NCBI GenBank assembly: GCA_964505785.1
Contig: CAZDJZ010000003.1
Coordinates: 62,001 to 126,000, forward strand
Direction of reading: 5' to 3'
Length of the DNA: 64,000 bases
From: CAYRTV01 sp964505785
GTDB lineage: Bacteria > Acidobacteriota > Aminicenantia > Aminicenantales > Aminicenantaceae
Part shown: positions 8,880-17,744 of the stretch, piece after piece
How the letters are laid out: each line of letters begins with the position of its first letter
How positions within the stretch are numbered: position 1 is the first letter of the stretch
The notes under the pieces: generated by a model
Seen by the model: only the letters and a program-made list of their open reading frames with translations
Told to the model about the DNA's origin: nothing
The model's database searches: none
Program-made: the position numbers and the translations under genes

Positions 8880-9178
8880 TAGTTCGAAAATAGTCTGACC
8901 CATTCATAAAAAAAATGCGATTTATTTGCAATTTCTTTCTCATCACGCAATTACATTGTTTTTGCTTTAAAGAACAGCTGATCCTTATTTCTTTGCCAAA
9001 ATTTAATCTTAATCGCAATTTTTCACCCCTTCGGGAGGGCCGAAACTCACCGCATCTTCCGGCTTGCGTCTCTTCGCAGTGAAGTGACGGCCTTTTTCCA
9101 AATCAAAGTCATCCTGAGGCCTGCTGCCGCTGCCCCAGAATAACATGCCGGCTCATTTTCATTATTCATGGTGTGCTG
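8880..9178 (-). repeat. Degenerate long TIR element filling the rmlC-rmlA gap
   Basis: This roughly 325-bp gap has no gene. Read on the minus strand it follows the long elements: a GTCACTTCACT-like stretch, then CGGAAGATGCGGTGAG, GAAGGGGTGAAAAATTGCG, a diverged AT-rich part and a worn ATGAATGGG terminus near 8895-8910. A GTCATCCTGAGGCC motif (9108-9121) is the second repeat type seen inside other copies. Both ends are decayed, so this is an old copy in inverse orientation to those at 12913 and 39639. Confidence 0.6.
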
Positions 9179-10243
9179 CTATTTTATGGTAATTTGGCTC
9201 TGATCCCCTACCATAAAGCGGTACACCGCCGGCCGGGGAGGGCTCTTTTTTATGAGGACTTCACGGCCGATCAAGCTTTCATCGATCCGGCTGGAAATCC
9301 CCATGATCTCACTCCTCTCCATGACAATGCTGTTTTCAATCTCGGTTTGAGCAATCCGGCAGTTGTTCTGAATGGCCGTAAAAGGGCCGATATATGAATC
9401 CTCGATAAGGGTGTCTTTTCCGATTATAGCCGGGCCGCGGACAATGGTGTTGAGCAGCTGCGCTCCGCGTTCTAAAACCACATCTCCGTTTAAACGGGAT
9501 TCCCGGTCTATCTTTCCCTCTATCCGGCCGGAAAGGCTCTCCAGAATCAAGCGGTTGGCTTCCAGGATATCTTCAATTTTCCCGGTGTCCTTCCACCAGC
9601 CGGAAACTAAATGGGAGTGGACCTGGAATCCCTTTTTTACTAAATGCTGAATGGCATCGGTGATCTCGAGCTCGTTTCGCCATGAAGGCTGAATGGCGTT
9701 GACCGCCTCAAAAATATGAGAATCAAACATATACACACCCACCAAAGCCAGGTCGCTCGGAGGAGACTTTGGTTTTTCCACCAGATTAACCACCTTACCG
9801 TTTTTCAGTTCGGCAACCCCAAACATCTGAGGATTGGGCACTTTTGTCAGCAAAATCAAAGAATTTGGTTTGTTTCGCTGGAATTCCTCAACCAGAGAGC
9901 AAATGCCGCTTTTTAAGATGTTGTCTCCCAAATACATCACAAAAGGCTCGTCCCGCAAAAAATCCCGGGAAATCTTTACGGCATGCGCCAGCCCCAGAGG
10001 GGCTTCCTGTTCGATGTAGGTTACTTTTATGCCCCATCTGGAGCCGTCTCCCACATTCTGCTTTATTTCTTCCCTTGTCTCGCCCACCACAATGCCGATT
10101 TCATGGATACCGGCCTCTTTCAATGCTTCAATCCCATAAAATAAAACCGGCTTATTCGCAACCGGCACCAGCTGTTTTGCCTGAGTATACGTCAGCGGCC
10201 GCAGCCGGGTCCCTTTTCCTCCGCTTAAAATAAGACCTTTCAT
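9179..10243 (-). CDS. rmlA: Glucose-1-phosphate thymidylyltransferase, long form
   Basis: 354 residues. The nucleotidyltransferase signature LSGGKGTRLRPLT (about 6-18), TQAKQLVPVANKP and YLGDN are intact, with WWKDTGK further on. After about residue 240 comes a hexapeptide-like left-handed helix region (GDVVLERGAQL, GPAIIGKDTLIEDS, GPFTAI), as in long-form enzymes (StrD/CalS7 type) rather than the short E. coli RmlA. It makes dTDP-glucose from dTTP and glucose-1-phosphate. It follows lptD by 33 nt on the same strand, tying LPS export and sugar supply, and precedes rmlC-rmlB after a repeat-filled gap. Confidence 0.88.
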   Translation of the reverse strand: MKGLILSGGKGTRLRPLTYTQAKQLVPVANKPVLFYGIEALKEAGIHEIGIVVGETREEIKQNVGDGSRWGIKVTYIEQEAPLGLAHAVKISRDFLRDEPFVMYLGDNILKSGICSLVEEFQRNKPNSLILLTKVPNPQMFGVAELKNGKVVNLVEKPKSPPSDLALVGVYMFDSHIFEAVNAIQPSWRNELEITDAIQHLVKKGFQVHSHLVSGWWKDTGKIEDILEANRLILESLSGRIEGKIDRESRLNGDVVLERGAQLLNTIVRGPAIIGKDTLIEDSYIGPFTAIQNNCRIAQTEIENSIVMERSEIMGISSRIDESLIGREVLIKKSPPRPAVYRFMVGDQSQITIK

Positions 10244-10276
10244 AATTGCCTCAACTTTCCCGGATTATCCGGTTCG

Positions 10277-12418
10277 TCAAAATTCAGCTCCTCCTAAAAA
10301 CTCTGTGGTTTTCCCGATATTGCCCAGAGCCAGGGAAAATCCGAACTGGATTTCAGGTTTGTCCCGAAAATAAAAAATCCGGAAATCCGTGATAAAGTCC
10401 AAGCATTGATAATGATAAACCAGAGAGGCGGCTGAATAAAGAATTTCACGTCTTTGTAAATTTATATCGATATCACCCCGGGCTTCCAGGGAGAGAGCCG
10501 GAATTTTCACTCCGCCGGCGAAACCAGCTTGATGACGGGAAAACAGCGTATTCTCCCGGAAAGGATTGATGCTTTTGTACCAATTCATCCGCAAAAACCA
10601 ATTATCTTCCGGCCGTCCCAGAGACGCACTCAGGCGCATCCGGGAAAATGTATTAAAATAAGGATTAAAAGCCGCTGACATATCCACGCTGTACAAACGG
10701 GAGGGATAAAATCGAAGATATGCACTGACATCAGAAAACTCCGGTATTTTCCCGTCAATCTGATAAACTTGCAAAGGCCCGTTTTCCGGTTCGAAATAAT
10801 AATTTTGACTGATGCCGAAAGTAAAAATTTCACGGGCTGCGTTTTTTTCTTTGATCAAAATCCGGTTGGTCAATCCATAACTGAGATAATGATTAATATA
10901 GAAAAACCGTGTGGTGATAATTCGGCCGGGAGAAGAGACTGGGCTTTCATATCTATAGGTCAAGTTCGGTTCAACAATATGCTTCAATCGGGGATTATTT
11001 TCCGAGTCAAAATATACCTTGTAAAATACCGGCCCGATAAATTCTGTTTCAAAAACGGAATTTTTTGTCAAAAGCGGCTCATTCACCACTTCATTTTTAT
11101 CCAGGGCATAACTCTGGAAATAATAAGTGAAATTCGAGGACAAATTGCTGTTTATGGTCAACCAGGGAAGGGCGTTGAAAGGAAAATTGAGTTTTGGGCT
11201 GAAGGCGATTCTTTGCGATTTTTTTTGGGTTCCCGAATCGAATGCCGTATCCCAACCGTATTCCCAACTCTGAAACAATGAAGAAAATGATAAATAGAGC
11301 GGTGAAAACAATTTTATTTTTGATGAAGTGAAACTGATCTCAGGAGTATTTCTGCTGATAATCGAGCTGTTGTTGCTGGTAAAATGTGTTTCAAACTGGG
11401 AAACACGAAAATTCAGGTTGAAGTAGGACCAGGACCGGGTCAAATAAACTTGGGACCGCCGGTTGGCCATCACAGCCCTGTGAAAATTATTATCGAATTC
11501 CCGGAGGAAATCAAAAGAGCTCTGGTAATCCACATCAGCAACCAGCTTAAAGTCATAGGGGAGGGGCTGCTGATGCTGGAGGCGAAAAATATAGGCATCA
11601 TCGGAATCATACAGCTGCGCCTCCTCTTCCCTGAAACGGAAATAAAATAAGTTCAGTTCCCCCGCAATATTTTCCGGGAGGATATACCGGTACTGCATAC
11701 CGCCGCCCAATCCTTTATAAGAATAATAATCCAAATTGAAGGTGGCATCCATATTGGGCTGGATATCCCAATAAAAACTCTGGGATAATTGAAACCCTTT
11801 CCGCCCGTTATAACCCAGCTTTGGAATAAGAAATCCAGTCGAACGCTGAGTATCAAGAGGGTACCGCATGTAAGGAAGATAAAAGACCGGGATTTTTTTT
11901 ATGTAAAAAACCGAATTCCACATAGCCACGTAATCTTCTTTTTTAAAATCCGCGCGGTCAAATTCAAACCTCCAGCGGGGAACGGTTTGGGTGCAGGAAG
12001 TGATCCACGCATCTTTTAAATGATAAAGGGCTTCGTTTTCCCTTTCTACGGATTCGGCTTCATATGTGATCGACGGCTGGACAAGCCCATGGACTTTTTT
12101 GAGTTCACCCCGCGTAGAATCAAGATTGAAGCTGACTTCTTCCATACTGATGACTTCATTTTGAAGGTGAATATGAACGCTTCCCCGCGCCACAACATCT
12201 CTGGTCTCCGTATTCAACTCAATCCAGTCGGCAAATACTTTAACATCACCATAATGAATCTCAACGTCACCGGAAGCAATAATCCGGTTTTCAATCCTCT
12301 CTTTGGTATGAGCGATCACCTCTATTTGGGAAACCGGGGTTGCCTGGAACCCAGCTTCAAGGCAGGGAGCCGCTGGAAGAAACAGCAGGCAAAGGGTAAA
12401 AGAAATCCTTTTAAACAT
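10277..12418 (-). CDS. lptD: LPS-assembly protein LptD (OstA)
   Basis: About 713 residues. An N-terminal signal peptide (MFKRISF then a Leu/Phe/Cys-rich core) is followed by an OstA/LptA-like jelly-roll (about 30-140, with IIASGDVEIHYGD and VARGSVHIH) and a long beta-barrel region rich in aromatic strands, including the conserved RSTGFLIPKLGYNGRKGF (about 210-227). Cys in ITSCTQTVPRW matches the LptD pattern. LptD with LptE inserts LPS into the outer leaflet. I take ATG 12418; a GTG six codons upstream (12436) is possible. A weak TTGATT-N17-TTACAT promoter (12428-12456) would start transcription almost at the ATG. Confidence 0.88.
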   Translation of the reverse strand: MFKRISFTLCLLFLPAAPCLEAGFQATPVSQIEVIAHTKERIENRIIASGDVEIHYGDVKVFADWIELNTETRDVVARGSVHIHLQNEVISMEEVSFNLDSTRGELKKVHGLVQPSITYEAESVERENEALYHLKDAWITSCTQTVPRWRFEFDRADFKKEDYVAMWNSVFYIKKIPVFYLPYMRYPLDTQRSTGFLIPKLGYNGRKGFQLSQSFYWDIQPNMDATFNLDYYSYKGLGGGMQYRYILPENIAGELNLFYFRFREEEAQLYDSDDAYIFRLQHQQPLPYDFKLVADVDYQSSFDFLREFDNNFHRAVMANRRSQVYLTRSWSYFNLNFRVSQFETHFTSNNSSIISRNTPEISFTSSKIKLFSPLYLSFSSLFQSWEYGWDTAFDSGTQKKSQRIAFSPKLNFPFNALPWLTINSNLSSNFTYYFQSYALDKNEVVNEPLLTKNSVFETEFIGPVFYKVYFDSENNPRLKHIVEPNLTYRYESPVSSPGRIITTRFFYINHYLSYGLTNRILIKEKNAAREIFTFGISQNYYFEPENGPLQVYQIDGKIPEFSDVSAYLRFYPSRLYSVDMSAAFNPYFNTFSRMRLSASLGRPEDNWFLRMNWYKSINPFRENTLFSRHQAGFAGGVKIPALSLEARGDIDINLQRREILYSAASLVYHYQCLDFITDFRIFYFRDKPEIQFGFSLALGNIGKTTEFLGGAEF

Positions 12419-12540
12419 TTGCTCCAAATGTAACACAAGCCCAATTGATTAATCAACTGAGGAATACCCAGCAAACCATCCCCTTTTTAACTTTTTGCTT
12501 TTTACTTTTCACTCTGTGCGGCAGCATAAGATCCTCTCGG

Positions 12541-12768
12541 CCTGTTTCCAAGGCCTCAGGATGACGCGCGCCTGAGATTGTATTATTCATTGGCCGCGAT
12601 GGCCGCAGACGACGATAATTCTTTGATTTAACCCTTCCCTCCTGACAGGTAAAATAATTGCGGTCAAAATGAAAAACTTTCCCACGGATCTTTCTCTAAA
12701 AACCATGTTTATCGCTGATAACAAGAAGATTTAAAAAACACAGCAATTTCTTTATGAATGGATCATGT
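12541..12768 (+). repeat. Degenerate TIR element, copy 1 of the lptD-atpZ gap
   Basis: No gene lies between 12437 and 13275. This part starts with GGCCTCAGGATGACG (the second repeat type), then a left end TGTATTATTCATTGG (12579-12593) with the element motif CGATGGCCGCAGACG. The interior contains ATGAAAAACTTTCCC and ATGTTTATCGCTGATAA, diverged versions of blocks shared with the copies at 12913 and 39639. The right end is a worn TTTATGAATGGATCAT. Confidence 0.6.
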
Positions 12769-12912
12769 GTATAATATACAACGAATACTGAAAATGATCC
12801 CATTTGTCATCCTGAAGCCCGTAGAGCAGGCCATGAGGACTTTATACTGCTTCGCAGTAAAGAGTAAGGTATCAGACATGATTATGATACATCCGCAAAC
12901 AATGAAAATCTC

Positions 12913-13172
12913 TAACCTGGATTATTCACGGGTCGAGATTGCCGCAGATGCGAGGCGCAGTGCATGAAGCTGTGGTACTTCACCGCGAATGCCCTGCAAC
13001 AAAGCAGATGCGGTGAGAGTCGGCCCGCCCAAAGGGTAAAAAAATTGCGATTATAATATAAATGTGCAAATGAAAAACTTTCCATTTGAACTTTCAATAA
13101 AAATCATGTTAATCGCTGATAAAAAAGAAATTGCAAAAACATCGCAATATTTTTATGAATAATCCAGGCTAA
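12913..13172 (+). repeat. Full TIR (MITE-like) element, copy 2 of the lptD-atpZ gap
   Basis: About 260 bp bounded by TAACCTGGATTATTCA (12913-12928) and TGAATAATCCAGGCTA (13156-13171), inverted repeats matching at 15 of 16 positions and both ending in TA. The last 130 bp are nearly identical to the end of the element at 39639-40035, with only a handful of differences, so the two copies are recent relatives. There is no coding potential. Upstream, 12800-12880 carries a worn GTCATCCTGAAG-type repeat. The atp promoter begins about 55 bp after its right end. Confidence 0.8.
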
Positions 13173-13225
13173 GTAAACGGCCGCATTTGATATGGCCCTT
13201 ATCCATTGCCATGTGGAATCAAATT

Positions 13226-13253
13226 TTGAACCGATAGATTGGGCTAATATAAT
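13226..13253 (+). promoter_or_regulatory. Predicted promoter of the atpZIBE operon
   Basis: TTGAAC (13226-13231) and a perfect TATAAT (13248-13253) lie 16 bp apart. The mRNA would begin near 13260 with a leader of about 16 nt and no clear Shine-Dalgarno sequence. Confidence 0.65.
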
Positions 13254-13275
13254 CAGCCTGCTCCTCATAATCAAA

Positions 13276-13521
13276 ATGATGCCGGAAGAACCGAAGAATG
13301 ACAGCAAAAAATCCCAGATGATGAAAGTTCTGTCTATCAGTACAATAGGACTGGTCCTGCCCGCATCCATCGCCATCGGGCTTTTTCTTGGTTACTATTT
13401 AGATCAATGGCTGAATACCCATCCTTGGCTCTTGATCATTTTCCTGCTTTTCGGGGTCATCTCAGGTTTCGTTTCGCTCTTTCGTGAACTCAACCGTTAC
13501 AAAAACGAAAACGGGGAATAG
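13276..13521 (+). CDS. atpZ: AtpZ/AtpI-like F0F1 ATPase accessory membrane protein
   Basis: 81 residues starting MMPEEPKND. A frame extending upstream would run through the predicted promoter and is rejected. Two hydrophobic segments (about 20-42 and 50-70) joined by GYYLDQWLNTHPW match the AtpZ family (PF09527), whose Asp between the helices is typical. AtpZ-type proteins are encoded at the head of ATP synthase operons and help with assembly, possibly with divalent-cation supply. Here it is first in atpZ-atpI-atpB-atpE. Start at 13276 or 13279 cannot be decided. Confidence 0.75.
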   Translation: MMPEEPKNDSKKSQMMKVLSISTIGLVLPASIAIGLFLGYYLDQWLNTHPWLLIIFLLFGVISGFVSLFRELNRYKNENGE

Positions 13522-13578
13522 ATCCCGGACCTCTTCCCTCCTATACAAACCCGGCAAAGTGATATAAAATATACCCTC

Positions 13579-13974
13579 ATGAAAGAACAATTGCCCATGG
13601 ATGAAAGGATACTTGGCCGCATACCTAAGGAAATCGTTATCGTCACTTTGAGTTTAAGTGCAGGCGCCCTGATTCTGTTTGACCTGACAACATTTTTCCT
13701 GGTTTTGGCGGGAGGGGGAGTTGCGGCTGTCGGTTTTATTTGGCTCCGCGATTCGGTTGACCGCTTTCTCGACCAGTCAAAACCGCATGCTCTTAAAACA
13801 GCCTTGTTTCTCTATGGACTTCGACTTCTATTGATTATCTTGTTCTTTTCCATTATAATTCTTTTTTTCTCAAAAAAAATATTTGCGTTTGCCGCCGGTT
13901 TCTCATCTATTGTCGTTGTTTTTTTATTTGAAGCCGCAGCTGCTTTGATACAGATGAAAAAATGGAAGCTTTAG
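13579..13974 (+). CDS. atpI: ATP synthase subunit I
   Basis: 131 residues with four hydrophobic segments, matching the loosely conserved ATP synthase I family (PF03899). RIPKEIVIVTL precedes the first helix and a basic loop (WLRDSVDRFLDQSKPH) lies between helices 2 and 3. In other bacteria AtpI assists c-ring assembly. The gene overlaps atpB by 13 nt, so translation is probably coupled. Sequence identity in this family is always low; the call rests mainly on topology and position. Confidence 0.75.
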   Translation: MKEQLPMDERILGRIPKEIVIVTLSLSAGALILFDLTTFFLVLAGGGVAAVGFIWLRDSVDRFLDQSKPHALKTALFLYGLRLLLIILFFSIIILFFSKKIFAFAAGFSSIVVVFLFEAAAALIQMKKWKL

Positions 13975-14702
13975 AACACAGTCTATATATTGTTGAGCTG
14001 TTCAATAAAATATTCAGTCCCCCGCTCGCTGCTATTCTCGAGTGGTTGGGAATAGAAGTTCAGCACCCGGAACATTTAATCCCTGACTATGTGGTGATGT
14101 GTCTTTTTGTGACCCTCATCATGATTTTGTTTTTCGGACTCTCTTCCCGGAAACTTAACATGGTGCCCTCCAAGCTTCAAAGTTTTCTGGAAATGGTTTA
14201 CCAAATGTTCGAAAACCAATTGAGAGACATCGTGGGTGAAAAGGGCCCCCAATATGCACCGATGATTGCCACCATAGGAATCTTTATTTTTTTCAGCAAT
14301 CTTCTTGGGCTCGTGCCCGGAATGATGGCACCTACGAGCAAACTCAATGTGACAGCCGCCTGCGCGCTGGCCGTCTTTTTTTACTACCACTGGCAGGGAA
14401 TCAAAGCCCAGGGTCTGGGTCATTATTTGAAACATTTCATGGGCCCCATTCCTGCACTGGCCCCTCTTCTTCTGCCTATTGAGCTCATCAGCCATTTTTC
14501 CCGGGTGGTATCCCTTTCCATCCGTTTATTCGGAAATATTTTTGCCGAAGAACTATTGATCGTGGTTATCGCCTCTATCATTCCGTTCTTCTTGCCCCTG
14601 CCTTTCATGGCCGTAGCTATTTTCACCTCTTTTATCCAAGCTTTTGTTTTTGTCCTGCTTTCCTGCATTTACATTGCAGGAGCGGTTGCCCAAGAGGAAT
14701 AA
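13962..14702 (+). CDS. atpB: F0F1 ATP synthase subunit a
   Basis: 246 residues, with five or six membrane helices. The essential Arg lies in SLSIRLFGNIFAEE (about 180-193), the helix that faces the c ring, preceded by LLPIELISHFSR. FFSNLLGLVPGM (about 107-118) is the other family landmark. Subunit a forms the ion half-channels of F0. It is followed 24 nt later by the c subunit. The operon stops after atpE: atpF, H, A, G, D and C are not nearby, a split also known from Deltaproteobacteria and relatives. Confidence 0.95.
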   Translation: MEALEHSLYIVELFNKIFSPPLAAILEWLGIEVQHPEHLIPDYVVMCLFVTLIMILFFGLSSRKLNMVPSKLQSFLEMVYQMFENQLRDIVGEKGPQYAPMIATIGIFIFFSNLLGLVPGMMAPTSKLNVTAACALAVFFYYHWQGIKAQGLGHYLKHFMGPIPALAPLLLPIELISHFSRVVSLSIRLFGNIFAEELLIVVIASIIPFFLPLPFMAVAIFTSFIQAFVFVLLSCIYIAGAVAQEE

Positions 14703-14726
14703 TAATAAATGAAAAAGGAGAAAAAA

Positions 14727-15071
14727 ATGTCAAAATATCTAAAATCTTTGGTTGTCGTGTTCTTTTTAGCCACTGTTATGAGCACCCCCCTGCTGGCTCA
14801 AGAAGCAGACCTTTCCGATAACCGGACGTCGCTGTTCAAATTCGCCTTAATAATCGGAGGCGCTATTATCACTCTCGCTTCTTCTGCCGGAGCTTACTGC
14901 CAGGCCAAAGCCATATCCAGCGCAGCAGAAGGTATTTCCCGAAACCCCTCCTCTGCTCCCCATATCCGTTTTCTTTTGATTTTCGGTCTGGTTCTTATTG
15001 AAACTCTCGTGATTTACGCCCTTTTGATTTCCATTATCATTCTGATGGTGCAGTGGGGTAATTACATTTAA
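14727..15071 (+). CDS. atpE: F0F1 ATP synthase subunit c with Na+-type ligand residues
   Basis: 114 residues from ATG 14727, chosen because AAGGAG lies 6 nt before it; an ATG at 14709 is less well placed. A signal-like leader (about 1-25, ending near LLAQ) precedes the two-helix hairpin, so processing is likely. Helix 1 has Gln59 (AYCQAKA), 13 residues before the loop Arg (SRNP); helix 2 has Glu92-Thr93 and Tyr97 (LIETLVIY). Aligned to Ilyobacter tartaricus subunit c these match Gln32, Glu65, Ser66 and Tyr70, the Na+-binding set. The ring may therefore carry Na+, which is inference from sequence. Confidence 0.92.
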   Translation: MSKYLKSLVVVFFLATVMSTPLLAQEADLSDNRTSLFKFALIIGGAIITLASSAGAYCQAKAISSAAEGISRNPSSAPHIRFLLIFGLVLIETLVIYALLISIIILMVQWGNYI

Positions 15072-15098
15072 ATATGACGGACCGGATCCCGGGATTAT

Positions 15099-15968
15099 AT
15101 GGCATATTCCATTTTTCATATTATCAAAACAACCTTCAAACGGTTTAACGAGGATAAATGCGGTAATTTTTCCATTATCATATCCTATTTTTCCCTTTTG
15201 TGCGCTATTCCGCTGGTTGCTCTTTTTGCATTTATCACCACTAAAATTCTGGGAGATTCAGAAATTGCTTTCCGCAGTCTCAATGTCCTTTCGGATGAAT
15301 TTTTTGCTGAGCTGGACCCGCTTTTTTTCGAAAAAATTCAATATGTTTCCAAAAATATATCCAACCTTGGATGGTTCGGATTAGCCGGGTCTTTTATTGC
15401 GGCCAGTTTCCTTTTTTCCAACTTGATCTACGCCATAAATTTCATATTCAAAGCCAATTACCAGAAATCTTTTTTTTACAACAGGCTGATGGAATACATG
15501 ATTATGTTTGTCATCGGAATTATCATGTTGATCTCACTTTCCATCACGGTTATCTGGACGGCTCTTCACCGCACTCTAAGAGAGAGCGAAATTATTGCCC
15601 GGAATATCAACCCGAAAGTGGTATCTCTGGCTGATAACTTCTTTTTACAGTACTTGATTCCCTTCACACTGACGTTTTTTGTCTTTTTTATCCTGTATAA
15701 ATTCATTCCGGAAATAAAAGTATTCACCCGGGCTGCGGGCATTGCTGCTCTTGTAAGCACTTTGCTGTGGGAAGTGTTTAAACGAATGTTCGCCTTTTAT
15801 GTGGCGCATTTTTCCGTCATCGGAATTGTTCTCTCAAAGCTGCTTCAAGGCACATTGACCTCTATCATCTTTTTCCTGCTATGGATTTCCTTTTCGCTCG
15901 TCATATTATTTTGGGGAGCGGAATTGGCATCGGTCCTGAATGAGAGGCTGCATGAAAAGCATGCCTGA
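15099..15968 (+). CDS. YihY/BrkB-family inner-membrane protein
   Basis: 289 residues with six hydrophobic segments and the family layout (PF03631): an N-terminal amphipathic part (IIKTTFKRFNEDKCGN), SLLCAIPLVALF in helix 1, then LYKFIPEIKVFTRAAGIAALVSTLLWE near residues 200-226, which carries the conserved Pro and Trp-Glu. The family was once called RNase BN, but that activity belongs elsewhere; its role is unknown and probably transport or envelope related. It follows atpE by 27 nt and overlaps lpxD, so it may be expressed with both. Confidence 0.8.
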   Translation: MAYSIFHIIKTTFKRFNEDKCGNFSIIISYFSLLCAIPLVALFAFITTKILGDSEIAFRSLNVLSDEFFAELDPLFFEKIQYVSKNISNLGWFGLAGSFIAASFLFSNLIYAINFIFKANYQKSFFYNRLMEYMIMFVIGIIMLISLSITVIWTALHRTLRESEIIARNINPKVVSLADNFFLQYLIPFTLTFFVFFILYKFIPEIKVFTRAAGIAALVSTLLWEVFKRMFAFYVAHFSVIGIVLSKLLQGTLTSIIFFLLWISFSLVILFWGAELASVLNERLHEKHA

Positions 15969-17028
15969 ATCTCCCGTATTCACTGTAGCCGAATTGGCCG
16001 GCAAGCTTCAATTGAATTACGATGGAGACGGAACGGCAGAAATTTCAGGCTGTTCAAGTCTTGAAAATGCTCAGCCGGGCGACCTTGTCTTTCTTTCTCA
16101 AAATAAATACCGGCGGCAGCTCCAGAATTCGAAGGCCTCTGCGGTTCTGCTTCCTCTGGATGACAATTTTAACCGCATCCCTGTTATCCGATCCTCCCAG
16201 CCTTACCATGACTTCATCCGCGCTGTTTACCTGTTTTATCATCCTTACCGTCCGCAGCCAGGAATTCATCCTCAAGCTCAAATCGCCCCTACGGCAAACC
16301 TGGGAAAAAATGTATCTGTGGGCGCTTATTCCGTAATCGGCGACAACGTGTGTATCGGTGACGAAACCCTTATTTTCCCGCATGTCACGCTTATCTCCGG
16401 AACCCGTCTGGGTAAAAAATGTATCATCCATTCCCATGTTTCCATACGGGAAAATTGTCAGCTTGGGAACAATGTTATTGTTCATGATGGAGTTGTGATC
16501 GGGTCAGACGGGTTCGGCTACGTGCCGGTTAAGGAAGGCTGTCATCAGAAAGTCCCTCAAACCGGCCGGGTCGTCATTCAGGACGATGTGGAAATCGGAG
16601 CAAATACGACTATTGACCGGGCGGCACTGGATGAAACCATTATTGGGAAGGGAACCAAGATCGACAATCTCGTGCAAATCGCCCATAACGTCAAAATAGG
16701 AAAAAACTGCATCATTATGAGCCAAGTCGGAATCGCCGGAAGTTCTCAGCTGGGAAATAATGTTATCGTCAGCGGGCAAGTCGGAATCGCCGACCATTTA
16801 CACATTGGAGACAATGTTATTCTCGCAGCCAAAACCGGCGTCACAAACAGCATCTCCCCTGATTCCATTGTGGCCGGTTATCCTCATCTTGATATCAAAA
16901 CCTGGAGAAAATCATGGGCGGCCATTCCCCGTCTTTTTGATCTCATCCGGGATTTCAGGAAAATCAAAAAACGGCTGGATACATTAGAAAAGATAAATCA
17001 AAAAGATAATATCAAAAATCAAAAATAA
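15952..17028 (+). CDS. lpxD: UDP-3-O-(3-hydroxyacyl)glucosamine N-acyltransferase
   Basis: 358 residues. The N-terminal uridine-binding domain (FTVAELAGKLQLNYDGDG, then LVFLSQNKY) is followed by a left-handed beta-helix of hexapeptide repeats (about 100-310) containing NTTIDRAAL and the catalytic-type His in IAHNVKIG. It adds the N-linked acyl chain in lipid A synthesis, third step of the Raetz pathway. The start at 15952 is preferred because GAGAGG ends 4 nt before it. It overlaps the YihY gene by 17 nt. lpxA, lpxB, lpxC and fabZ, often adjacent, are absent here. Confidence 0.93.
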   Translation: MKSMPESPVFTVAELAGKLQLNYDGDGTAEISGCSSLENAQPGDLVFLSQNKYRRQLQNSKASAVLLPLDDNFNRIPVIRSSQPYHDFIRAVYLFYHPYRPQPGIHPQAQIAPTANLGKNVSVGAYSVIGDNVCIGDETLIFPHVTLISGTRLGKKCIIHSHVSIRENCQLGNNVIVHDGVVIGSDGFGYVPVKEGCHQKVPQTGRVVIQDDVEIGANTTIDRAALDETIIGKGTKIDNLVQIAHNVKIGKNCIIMSQVGIAGSSQLGNNVIVSGQVGIADHLHIGDNVILAAKTGVTNSISPDSIVAGYPHLDIKTWRKSWAAIPRLFDLIRDFRKIKKRLDTLEKINQKDNIKNQK

Positions 17029-17098
17029 ATCAAAACCGTTATCTTAAATCGCAAATCGTGATTCGTTCGAGTAAGACAACGATCCTATTCTCAGCACT

Positions 17099-17235
17099 TT
17101 AATATTTTTTGTTAAAAAAAAGACTCTTTACTTCTGACTCTTTACTCTTTAATAAGAAGCAGTCTAAGGTCATCACGGCCTGCTCCACAGGCCTAGCAAT
17201 AAAACTGTGTTGCGGCGCGTGAATAATCCAGGCTA
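17099..17235 (-). repeat. One-ended TIR element between lpxD and trxA
   Basis: The clear terminus GTGAATAATCCAGGCTA (17219-17235) stops two bases before the trxA stop codon. Inside are GACTCTTTACTTC and CTAAGGTCATCACGGCCTGCTCC, related to the second repeat type seen at 12800 and 39694. No matching far end is visible. The rest of the lpxD-trxA gap (17029-17098) shows nothing. Confidence 0.55.
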
Positions 17236-17237
17236 GG

Positions 17238-17564
17238 TTAAATATGCTTGAGGATAACCTCCTCAATCTTTTCTTTCGGCAACGCCCCGACAAGAGTTTC
17301 CCGGACCTCACCGTCTTTAAATAAAATCAATGAAGGGATACTCATGATTCCATATGTTCCGGCGGTTTGACTGTTATCATCCACATTCAATTTCACGATT
17401 TTTAATTTTCCGTCCTGTTCTTCGGAAATGCTTTCCAGTGACGGTGTAACCATATGACAAGGTCCGCACCAGGGTGCCCAAAAATCAACCAAAACCGGAA
17501 TATCTGATTTCAGCACTTTTTCTTCAAAATTATTGTCGTTGACACTTTGAATTTTATCAGCCAT
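17238..17564 (-). CDS. trxA: Thioredoxin
   Basis: 108 residues with the active site WAPWCGPCH (Cys-Gly-Pro-Cys near residues 34-37), PVLVDFWAPW before it and the cis-Pro loop SIPSLILF (about 76-83). It is a cytoplasmic disulfide reductase and electron donor for many enzymes. A strong AGGAGG precedes the ATG. It lies alone, separated from nadK by 180 nt containing a terminator-like hairpin, so it probably has its own promoter. The stop codon nearly touches a TIR element. Confidence 0.97.
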   Translation of the reverse strand: MADKIQSVNDNNFEEKVLKSDIPVLVDFWAPWCGPCHMVTPSLESISEEQDGKLKIVKLNVDDNSQTAGTYGIMSIPSLILFKDGEVRETLVGALPKEKIEEVILKHI

Positions 17565-17649
17565 GTTTCTGTTTCCTCCTGATTTATTCTATCCAGTCAA
17601 AGCTTATCTGCACTTATAACAAATTAACCTGATCTAACACATGATTCAT

Positions 17650-17674
17650 TTATAAAAACTCACCCTGTGAGTTT
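17650..17674 (-). terminator. Rho-independent terminator after nadK
   Basis: On the minus strand an 8-bp stem (AAACTCAC, loop AGG, GTGAGTTT) is followed by a short T-run. It lies between the nadK stop and trxA and would end the long thrS-to-nadK run. Confidence 0.6.
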
Positions 17675-17744
17675 AAAAAACGCTTTTCGCATATATTATA
17701 TTAATATTTGCCGCAAGAAATTGTCAAACCCCGTTATTTTGAAT

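Noticed and set aside
13192..13275. 28-residue extension of AtpZ
   Set aside because: It would run through a good -35/-10 promoter and is not like the family.
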